A stretch of 8,284 bases of DNA, from positions 1 to 8,284 of the forward strand of contig DUMX01000126.1 in NCBI GenBank assembly GCA_012839665.1, written 5' to 3'. The translations under genes were made by a program, and so were the position numbers. This DNA is from Gelria sp. Its GTDB lineage: Bacteria; Bacillota; Syntrophomonadia; Syntrophomonadales; Syntrophomonadaceae. Numbering within the stretch: position 1 is the stretch's first letter; each line of letters opens with the position of its first letter. Shown piece by piece: positions 1 to 4,853 of the stretch. The notes beneath the pieces are model-generated. The model was not told the DNA's origin. It saw only the letters and a program-made list of their open reading frames with translations, and did no database searches.

Positions 1-8
1 AATAATTA

Positions 9-52
9 GACGCGGAAACCGCGGAATCATTTGGAACTACGCGGACTTATTT
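9..52. repeat. Degenerate ACGCGGA-type dispersed repeat, copy 1
   Basis: The block contains ACGCGGAA, CCGCGGAA and ACGCGGAC spaced by about 10 and 20 bases. It aligns loosely with the block at 4092-4125: both read GACGCGGA-aa-C-CGGA-at and are followed by GAACTA. Similar short CGGAT/CAGAT-type repeats occur between genes in many bacterial genomes; their function is not established. Confidence 0.5.
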
Positions 53-140
53 AAGGTCAAAATAAAGAGAAATACGGAGCATCCTTAATTGTGAACGATA
101 GAGAACATTGTTGTACCCGTAGGGTGTATTTCAACGATAA

Positions 141-161
141 TTCTTAATTCTTAATTCTTAA
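141..161. repeat. Tandem heptamer TTCTTAA x3
   Basis: Three perfect head-to-tail copies of TTCTTAA lie at 141-147, 148-154 and 155-161, immediately before an inverted repeat. The tract is a simple-sequence repeat in non-coding DNA downstream of eam. It is directly visible; any role is unknown. Confidence 0.8.
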
Positions 162-235
162 TTAACCCCGTATTTTGGGTTACCACTAAACTTTGCCATA
201 CCTATACCGTTTGCTACCAGCACCCTACTTACGTG

Positions 236-1492
236 CTAAGTAGCTTCTTCTATAGTTTTATTATGATAAGTTAAAATTTTACGCTCCCAGGTGCGCATAG
301 TAATTTGTTCATCCTTAATAGCCATGAAATATTGCGGTAATATTGGGGTTTTACCTAAGCCTCCGGGGGCATTTATAATATAAGTAGGAACCGCCAGACC
401 CGAGGTATATCCCCGTAATTGTTCCATTATATTAAGACCTGTCTCCACACTGGTAACAAAATGGGCAGTTCCTTTTACCTGTTTAGCATGAAACAAATAA
501 TAAGGACGGACTCTAATTTTTAATAATTCCTGATTAAGCTTCTTCATAATATGAGCATCATCATTTATAGATTTTAGTAATACAGCCTGGTTACCAAGTA
601 CACAGCCGCTTTCTATCAACATATCACAAGCTTTTTTTGCTTCATCAGTAACTTCCAGTGGATGGTTAAATTGTGTATTAACATAAATTGGTGGATATTT
701 TTTAAGAATCTGACATAGTTCCGGGGTAATTCGTTGCGGCATTGTAACTGGAGTCCTGGTGCCGAGACGCTTAATTTCAACATGCTGGATTTTATGCAAT
801 TCACCCAGCAACCAATCCAACCTGTTATTACTGAGCATTAAGGCATCCCCGCCAGTAATTAATACATCACGAATTTCGTGATTATCCCGGATATAAGCCA
901 GGGCTTGTTCCAACTGCTTTTTATCAGAATGCAAATCCTTTTCGCCAATATTTCTCCGCCGTTGACAGTGCCGACAATACATGGCGCATTGATTACTAAC
1001 ATTAATTATCAAACGGTCCGGATAACGACGGGTTACCCGAGCAACCGGACTGGTAGTTAATTCTCCCATAGGGTCAAGTTTACCATGGTGGTCATTAATT
1101 TCTCGGATATCAGGTACAGCCTGTTTAAATATTGGCGATTCGCGATAATTGGTAAAATCAATCAAACTTAAATAATAAGGTGATATGGCCCAGCGATATT
1201 TTTTGGAAACCATTTGGATTTCTTCATACTCATTTGTTTTTAAATCCAGGAATTGAGAAAGTATATTTACATCAGAAATACGATTTTTGACTTGCCAAAC
1301 CCAGTTGTTCCAATCTTCTTCGCTGGCATCGAAATACTCTAGGATACGTGAACGGTTTTGTGCATTCCGTTCTCGAGCTCTAAAACCTGTTTCCATACCT
1401 GGTTCTATATCCAGGTAATCCTGAATCCGGGATCTTAATTCATCCGCCCGGTTCAAGGAAATAAACAAATTATCAGTATTTTGAGCATTCAT
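236..1492 (-). CDS. eam: Glutamate 2,3-aminomutase (KamA-family radical SAM, PLP enzyme)
   Basis: Predicted cytoplasmic enzyme that moves the alpha-amino group of L-glutamate to C3, giving beta-glutamate, using S-adenosylmethionine, a [4Fe-4S] cluster and pyridoxal phosphate. The cluster motif CxxxCxxC is Cys169, Cys173, Cys176 within CAMYCRHCQRRR. The PLP lysine is Lys381 in the APGGLGK loop. Lysine 2,3-aminomutase of Clostridium subterminale holds the substrate side chain with Asp293 and Asp330; the aligned residues here are Lys337 (FHAK) and Asn374 (IINAPGG), with the same 37-residue spacing. This is the substitution reported for glutamate 2,3-aminomutase (Lys332/Asn369 in C. difficile). 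The 418 aa look full length, with an ATG start 8 nt after AAGGGGGGA. It has its own promoter and a c-di-AMP riboswitch leader. No beta-lysine acetyltransferase (ablB) is present in the window, which also argues against a lysine role. Family certain; substrate strongly inferred. Confidence 0.9.
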   Translation of the reverse strand: MNAQNTDNLFISLNRADELRSRIQDYLDIEPGMETGFRARERNAQNRSRILEYFDASEEDWNNWVWQVKNRISDVNILSQFLDLKTNEYEEIQMVSKKYRWAISPYYLSLIDFTNYRESPIFKQAVPDIREINDHHGKLDPMGELTTSPVARVTRRYPDRLIINVSNQCAMYCRHCQRRRNIGEKDLHSDKKQLEQALAYIRDNHEIRDVLITGGDALMLSNNRLDWLLGELHKIQHVEIKRLGTRTPVTMPQRITPELCQILKKYPPIYVNTQFNHPLEVTDEAKKACDMLIESGCVLGNQAVLLKSINDDAHIMKKLNQELLKIRVRPYYLFHAKQVKGTAHFVTSVETGLNIMEQLRGYTSGLAVPTYIINAPGGLGKTPILPQYFMAIKDEQITMRTWERKILTYHNKTIEEAT

Positions 1493-1543
1493 AAAACAAA
1501 TCCCCCCTTATTATAGTTATGGAGGGTTTATCCCTCCCTCAGC
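1493..1543 (-). promoter_or_regulatory. Expression platform and ribosome site of the eam leader
   Basis: On the minus strand, GGAGGG (1537-1532) can pair with CCCTCC (1526-1521) around a 5-nt loop. The same CCCTCC can instead pair, with one G-U wobble, with GGGGGG (1507-1502), which is the ribosome-binding site AAGGGGGGA placed 8 nt before the ATG. No U-rich tract follows the hairpin, so it is not a standard intrinsic terminator. I infer a translational on/off platform with these two exclusive pairings; the direction of the response is not visible from sequence. Confidence 0.5.
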
Positions 1544-1656
1544 ACGCTTACGAAGTTAGCTGACGGGTTAGGGCTCCAAGGGTAGCCCCTCATATGTATA
1601 AATGATTCACCCCAAATATGGTTCCTCCGTTCTGTTTAACAAACAGATTAAGCGAT
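1544..1656 (-). promoter_or_regulatory. Cyclic-di-AMP riboswitch aptamer (ydaO/yuaA class)
   Basis: Read on the minus strand, the leader carries the conserved blocks of the ydaO class in the right order: CGCTTAATCTG, CGGAGGAACCA, TTTGGGGTGAATC, AGGGGCT...AGCCCT, then ACCCGTCAGCTAACTTCGTAAGCG. Closing stem P1 is CGCTTA (1654-1649) with TAAGCG (1550-1545). A local hairpin pairs CTGTTT (1646-1641) with AAACAG (1637-1632), and another pairs GGGCT (1588-1584) with AGCCC (1575-1571). The block CCCGTCAGCTAAC is nearly identical to that of characterised aptamers of this class. These riboswitches bind c-di-AMP and usually lower expression of potassium/osmolyte and cell-wall genes; here the only downstream gene is the aminomutase. 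Class identification is from remembered consensus. Confidence 0.93.
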
Positions 1657-1691
1657 TAAATTATGAATAGGCTAATAGTCCCCTTCTTTCG

Positions 1692-1720
1692 AGTATATGG
1701 TATTTCATACCCTGATGCAA
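1692..1720 (-). promoter_or_regulatory. Sigma-A promoter for the riboswitch-eam transcript
   Basis: The -35 box is TTGCAT (1720-1715) and the -10 box is TATACT (1697-1692), separated by exactly 17 bp. Transcription would start near 1685, giving a leader of about 190 nt that fully includes the aptamer. A perfect dyad GGTAT-GAA-ATACC (1711-1699) fills most of the spacer and could be an operator. The promoter lies just beyond the stop codon of the upstream mgtC-like gene, so eam can be transcribed independently. Confidence 0.7.
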
Positions 1721-1734
1721 CCTCTTTTGCCTAT

Positions 1735-2139
1735 TTATTCCATTTGCTTATTTGTTAATATAAGGTAAATAAAAACTATAAATATAATAATAACGATATT
1801 AACCAGGCTTAAGCCAGTTCCGATAAGTATTCCTAAAATTGCCGTTACCCAAACGCTGGCTGCTATGGCAAGACCTTTGATTTCTTGTTTTTCTGATATC
1901 CATATTAACCCAGTGCCCAAAAATCCTAATGCAGTTATGATCTGCGCTGTTAGCCGGCCGGGGTCACCAATCCATGGATAATTAACTACCTTAAAATATT
2001 CAGTTGAAACTATGGTTAATAGCGCTGCTCCGATACTTACCAGAACAAACATCCTGGATGCAGTAGAGTTAGTTCTCATTCCTATCAAAGTACCAACAAC
2101 AGCAGCAACTATAATTCGTAATAAAAAATCACCCAACAC
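1735..2139 (-). CDS. Short, divergent MgtC/SapB-family membrane protein
   Basis: A 134-aa integral membrane protein with about five hydrophobic segments (roughly residues 4-22, 29-47, 63-82, 88-107, 109-127). Family marks are the VLVSIGAALLTIVS stretch after the first loop, DPGRLTAQIITALGFLGTGLIW (Asp59-Pro60-Arg62 onward) and KGLAIAASVWVTAILG. The first cytoplasmic loop is about four residues shorter than in typical relatives, and the usual GLERE segment is replaced by GMRTN, so the conserved acidic residue is missing. Start is GTG, the first codon after the guaB stop (TAAGTG) with only a weak upstream TAGGG site, which suggests translational coupling. Family members are linked to magnesium limitation and membrane-potential or ATP-synthase modulation, but functions of short single-domain members are not settled. 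Confidence 0.85.
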   Translation of the reverse strand: MLGDFLLRIIVAAVVGTLIGMRTNSTASRMFVLVSIGAALLTIVSTEYFKVVNYPWIGDPGRLTAQIITALGFLGTGLIWISEKQEIKGLAIAASVWVTAILGILIGTGLSLVNIVIIIFIVFIYLILTNKQME

Positions 2140-3594
2140 TTACAAAACCCTATAATTAGGAGCTTCTTTAGTTATATTGATGTCATGGGGATGGCTTTCA
2201 ATTAGGCCGGCATTAGTTATTCTAATAAAACGAGCTTTAGTTTTCATTTCATCAATGTTTTTTACCCCACAATAACCCATACCAGCTTTTAAGCCACCTA
2301 TAAGCTGAAAAATGGTTTCGGACACATGACCTTTGTAGGGTACCCGCCCCTCAATTCCTTCTGGGACTAGTTTTTGAGCATCCTCCTGGAAATAACGGTC
2401 ACTACTTCCCTGGGTCATAGCTCCTAAGGACCCCATTCCACGATATACCTTATAACTTCTTCCCTGTAAAATAACTACTTCCCCGGGACTCTCTTCCGTA
2501 CCGGCAAAGAGATTTCCCAGCATTACCACATCAGCACCAGCAGCTATAGCTTTGGCTATATCCCCAGAATACTTAATTCCGCCATCAGCTATAATAGGAA
2601 CATTATATTTACCAGCTACGTTAGCACAATCGTTTACTGCAGTAATTTGGGGAACGCCTATTCCCGCTACTACCCTGGTAGTACATATAGAACCAGGTCC
2701 AATTCCTACTTTTATGGCATCGGCACCCGCTTCGATTAGTTCCTCGGTAGCCTCGGCAGTAGCCACATTACCAGCAATTAATTCCATGTCCGGATATCTT
2801 TGCTTTATAGCGGCAACGGTCTCTATTACAGGCACTGAATGTCCGTGGGCAGTATCTACTACCAGAACATCAATCCCAGCTCTAACTAATGCCTGCACCC
2901 GATCAAATGTATCCCGGGCAATACCCACTGCTGCACCTACCAGTAAACGGCCCCGGGAGTCCTTGGCAGCATTAGGATATTTATAAGTTTTCTCAATATC
3001 TTTAATAGTTATTAATCCCATTAAGTTAAAATCATCATCAACCAGTGGCAATTTTTCAATTTTGTACTGGCGCAGTATATCCATAGCCTCATTCATATCG
3101 GTTCCTACCGGAGCAGTCACCAAATTTTCACTAGTCATAATGTTTTTGATGGGTTGGTCAAAATTAGTCTCAAAACGTATATCCCGGTTAGTTATAATCC
3201 CTACCAATTTCTTGCCTTCAGTAATAGGTACACCTGATATGCGGTAATGTTCCATGATATCCAGGGCATCTTGTACTTTGTTATTTGGTGCTAAATAAAA
3301 GGGGTCAGTAATTACCCCATGTTCAGAGCGCTTCACCTGGTCAACCATGCGGGCCTGTTCCTCAACCGTCACATTTTTGTGTATTATACCGATACCGCCC
3401 TCACGAGCAACTGCAATAGCCATTCTAGTTTCAGTTACTGTATCCATACCAGCACTCATTAATGGCACTTCCAAAGTAATGTTTCTAGTTAGGCGGGTAG
3501 TTACATCAACATCTTTGGGCATTACCTCCGAGCGTCCCGGAAGCAATAATACATCATCAAAAGTGAGACCTTCTTTGCTAAATTTACCTGACAT
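2140..3594 (-). CDS. guaB: Inosine-5'-monophosphate dehydrogenase
   Basis: Oxidises IMP to XMP with NAD+, the first committed step of GMP synthesis, in the cytoplasm as a tetramer or octamer. The 484 aa are full length. The N-terminal barrel begins with LTFDDVLLLPG (10-20). A CBS (Bateman) pair occupies about 95-205, with the typical HYRISGVPI and QYKIEKLPLVD helices. The catalytic loop GIGPGSICTTR contains Cys304, IADGGIKYSGD (335-345) is the phosphate-binding stretch, and the mobile flap carries Arg400-Tyr401 in GSSDRYFQ. ATG start is preceded by GGGAGG at good spacing. The mgtC-like gene follows with zero spacing, so the two are probably co-transcribed. No purine riboswitch was seen in the 90-nt leader. 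Confidence 0.98.
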   Translation of the reverse strand: MSGKFSKEGLTFDDVLLLPGRSEVMPKDVDVTTRLTRNITLEVPLMSAGMDTVTETRMAIAVAREGGIGIIHKNVTVEEQARMVDQVKRSEHGVITDPFYLAPNNKVQDALDIMEHYRISGVPITEGKKLVGIITNRDIRFETNFDQPIKNIMTSENLVTAPVGTDMNEAMDILRQYKIEKLPLVDDDFNLMGLITIKDIEKTYKYPNAAKDSRGRLLVGAAVGIARDTFDRVQALVRAGIDVLVVDTAHGHSVPVIETVAAIKQRYPDMELIAGNVATAEATEELIEAGADAIKVGIGPGSICTTRVVAGIGVPQITAVNDCANVAGKYNVPIIADGGIKYSGDIAKAIAAGADVVMLGNLFAGTEESPGEVVILQGRSYKVYRGMGSLGAMTQGSSDRYFQEDAQKLVPEGIEGRVPYKGHVSETIFQLIGGLKAGMGYCGVKNIDEMKTKARFIRITNAGLIESHPHDINITKEAPNYRVL

Positions 3595-3625
3595 TTGTTC
3601 TGGCCTCCCTAATAAAATTTAGAAT

Positions 3626-3654
3626 ATACTATATCATTATATGCTAATTTTCAA
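3626..3654 (-). promoter_or_regulatory. Possible sigma-A promoter for guaB
   Basis: TTGAAA (3654-3649) is a good -35 box. A 17-bp spacer gives TAGTAT (3631-3626) as -10, and a 15-bp spacer gives TATAGT (3633-3628). Both are imperfect and the region is generally AT-rich, so the exact -10 is uncertain. Transcription from here would make guaB independent of the small upstream gene. Confidence 0.35.
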
Positions 3655-3684
3655 TACTCTGCAGCTTTTCAGACTTTTAGTATT

Positions 3685-3915
3685 TTAGTCTCCCCCCATA
3701 ACCGAGCTTAAACCATACTTTATGAAATGCTCCTTTAATAGGCTTATGGTATTCATGCTTACTCCGTATTTGGCCGCCATATCGTTGAAATCAGTTCCAA
3801 TTTCCAAGTCCTTGATAAAACTGTCAAAATCAACTCCAGCCTCTTCACACATCTCATTAAGCCCGGGGATCCTGCTCCAGGGCGGGTAAGAACCTTTACC
3901 ATTATCATATACCAT
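3685..3915 (-). CDS. Small protein with a likely helix-turn-helix
   Basis: A 76-aa soluble protein I cannot assign to a named family. A strong ribosome site TAAGGAGGT sits 6 nt before the ATG, which supports translation. The N-terminal half reads PPWSRIPGLNEMCEEAGVDF, with a Trp/Pro-rich start. The C-terminal half (about 42-67) contains DMAAKYGVSMNTISLLKEHF, whose AAxYGVSxNTI pattern resembles the turn and recognition helix of a small DNA-binding helix-turn-helix. There is no signal peptide or membrane segment. It lies between the terminator of the ymxH operon and guaB on the same strand, about 90 nt before guaB, so it may be the first gene of the guaB unit. DNA binding and any role in purine regulation are inference only. 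Confidence 0.7.
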   Translation of the reverse strand: MVYDNGKGSYPPWSRIPGLNEMCEEAGVDFDSFIKDLEIGTDFNDMAAKYGVSMNTISLLKEHFIKYGLSSVMGGD

Positions 3916-3962
3916 AAATATACCTCCTTACTACCCATAGTTTCCCCAGAACCTATTTATGC

Positions 3963-3995
3963 AAAACAAAAATCCCGCTAAACCATGCAGCGGGA
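3963..3995 (-). terminator. Intrinsic terminator of the deacetylase-to-ymxH operon
   Basis: On the minus strand, TCCCGCT (3995-3989) pairs perfectly with AGCGGGA (3979-3973) around a 9-nt loop, followed by TTTTTGTTTT (3972-3963). This is a standard GC-rich stem plus U-run. It lies about 115 nt after the ymxH stop codon and before the next gene, and so marks the end of the sporulation/cell-wall operon. Confidence 0.88.
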
Positions 3996-4006
3996 AATAA
4001 CGAATA

Positions 4007-4110
4007 TAGACGGGAATAGACACAGATAACACAGACCCTTCGGGCACAGATTAACACTGATTTTTTATGAAGAACACTTTTTTAATTTTTTGACGCGGAT
4101 AACACGGATA
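4007..4110. repeat. Degenerate CACAGATAACACAGA / GACGCGGATAACACGGAT repeats
   Basis: The gap between ymxH and its terminator carries a run of related words: AGACGGGAATAGA, CACAGATAACACAGA (4021-4035), CACAGATTAACACTGAT (4045-4061) and GACGCGGATAACACGGAT (4092-4109). All follow an (A)CRSRGAtaACaCRGAt pattern. CCCTTCGGGCACA (4036-4048) sits inside the run and matches CCCTACGGGCACA at 8169-8181 with one mismatch. The block would be transcribed as the 3' untranslated region of ymxH. It is probably a diverged intergenic repeat family; role unknown. Confidence 0.55.
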
Positions 4111-4111
4111 A

Positions 4112-4381
4112 TTAGATAGAACTATTTTTTAAGCGCATGTGGGTGGCATCGAGGTCTACAACAATGACTTCTCGTCCTATCTTTTTTACCGCCCCCCAAG
4201 GTATAACCAGTTTCTGTCGGTCAGCCCAGAAGTTAAAAGCGTTACCCCGGTTAGGTAGTATTATTGAAATTATATCTCCGCTTTCCTCGTCTACCATCAT
4301 ATCCGATTCCCCAACTGTTCCCATACGCATCCCATCATATATGTTTACGATTTCTTTACCCACCAAATCATTTAATCTCAT
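4112..4381 (-). CDS. ymxH: YlmC/YmxH-family PRC-barrel sporulation protein
   Basis: An 89-aa protein built of one PRC-barrel domain. It opens with MRLNDLVGKEIVNIYDGMRMGTVGESDMMVD, typical of YlmC/YmxH, with a central hydrophobic strand IISIILPNRG (about 37-46) and an aromatic IPWGAVKKIGREVIVVD strand pair (60-76). Family members are made during sporulation, but their molecular role is unknown. PRC barrels generally act as small protein- or RNA-binding modules. ATG start is preceded by GGGGGG and comes 15 nt after the dut stop, so the genes are co-transcribed. In B. subtilis ymxH also follows the M16 peptidase gene, and here only dut intervenes. Last gene of the operon, upstream of the 3963-3995 terminator. 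Confidence 0.9.
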   Translation of the reverse strand: MRLNDLVGKEIVNIYDGMRMGTVGESDMMVDEESGDIISIILPNRGNAFNFWADRQKLVIPWGAVKKIGREVIVVDLDATHMRLKNSSI

Positions 4382-4396
4382 TTATACCCCCCAATT

Positions 4397-4834
4397 CTAT
4401 GTACCAGTGTGGCCAAAACCTCCTGAACCCCGGTTAGTATCGTCCAGCTGTTCCACCTCTATTATTTCAGCTTTTTCCACCCGGCTAAAAATCATCTGGG
4501 CGATGCGCTCACCCCTTTGTAAAATATACTCTTTGTCCCCTAAATTTATAACAATAAGCTTAATTTCTCCTCGGTAATCCCAATCAATGGTGCCAGGAGT
4601 ATTTAACAAGGTCAGTCCATATTTTAAAGCCAGTCCACTACGTGGCCTAATTTGGGCTTCATAGTTTTCCGGCAATGCGATGGCAATACCAGTAGGTACT
4701 AAAACCCTCCCTCCGGGGGCAATAGCCACCTCCTGCTCCACCGCAGCATACAGGTCAACCCCTGCCGCCCCTTCCGTCATATAGCGCGGTAAAGGCAAAT
4801 CAAACGAATGCAATCTTTTTATATATACCTTCAT
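4397..4834 (-). CDS. dut: Deoxyuridine 5'-triphosphate nucleotidohydrolase (dUTPase)
   Basis: Cleaves dUTP to dUMP and pyrophosphate, keeping uracil out of DNA and supplying dUMP for thymidylate synthesis; the family forms homotrimers. All five motifs are present: AAGVDLYA (23-30, motif I), PRSGLAL (64-70, II), NTPGTIDWDYRGEI (78-91, III, catalytic Asp84), RGERIAQMIF (107-116, IV) and RGSGGFGHTG (135-144, V, with Phe140 able to stack on the uracil). The frame is open further upstream to 4912, but that part overlaps the end of mlpA. The ATG at 4834, with AAGAGGT 9 nt before it, gives a normal 145-aa enzyme 19 nt after the mlpA stop. Trp85 within motif III is a slightly unusual choice at a position that is often small. 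Confidence 0.97.
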   Translation of the reverse strand: MKVYIKRLHSFDLPLPRYMTEGAAGVDLYAAVEQEVAIAPGGRVLVPTGIAIALPENYEAQIRPRSGLALKYGLTLLNTPGTIDWDYRGEIKLIVINLGDKEYILQRGERIAQMIFSRVEKAEIIEVEQLDDTNRGSGGFGHTGT

Positions 4835-4843
4835 AATTTTAAA

Positions 4844-4850
4844 ACCTCTT
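4844..4850 (-). promoter_or_regulatory. Ribosome-binding site that fixes the dut start
   Basis: AAGAGGT lies 9 nt before the ATG at 4834 and after the mlpA stop codon (4856-4854). It supports the MKVYIKRL start over the longer upstream frame, whose extra 26 residues are not dUTPase-like and overlap mlpA. Confidence 0.75.
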
Positions 4851-4853
4851 TTT

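Larger units (their letters stand above)
1..235. other. Intergenic stretch downstream of eam, with repeats and no gene
   Basis: I see no convincing coding frame here. It holds a degenerate repeat block (about 9-52), a shared CCCGTAGGGT element (116-125), three tandem copies of TTCTTAA (141-161), and a 6-bp inverted repeat TAACCC/GGGTTA (163-168 with 177-182). That inverted repeat lies just after the aminomutase gene, but no U-rich run follows it on the minus strand. It is therefore a poor intrinsic terminator, and I could not identify the transcription end of eam. Confidence 0.6.

Noticed and set aside
1..161. CRISPR array in the short repeats at the left end
   Set aside because: Units are very short, degenerate or directly tandem, with no uniform spacers and no cas genes nearby.
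163..182. Inverted repeat TAACCC/GGGTTA as terminator of eam
   Set aside because: The stem is only 6 bp and is followed by an A/T mix with no U-run on the minus strand.
2552..2986. Open plus-strand frame opposite guaB
   Set aside because: It lies entirely antisense to a well-conserved IMP dehydrogenase, has low-complexity composition (Ala/Ser/Thr/Pro) and no recognisable family; it is a shadow frame.
3671..3691. AGACT...AGTCT inverted repeat after the 76-aa gene as terminator
   Set aside because: Only five base pairs form, the centre does not pair, and no U-run follows on the minus strand.
3916..3962. Promoter for the 76-aa gene (TTGCAT at 3964-3959)
   Set aside because: A -35-like box exists, but no acceptable -10 lies 16 to 18 bp downstream, and it overlaps the terminator U-run.
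4137..4577. Open plus-strand frame opposite ymxH and dut
   Set aside because: It spans two conserved genes on the other strand and has no domain pattern; codon shadow.
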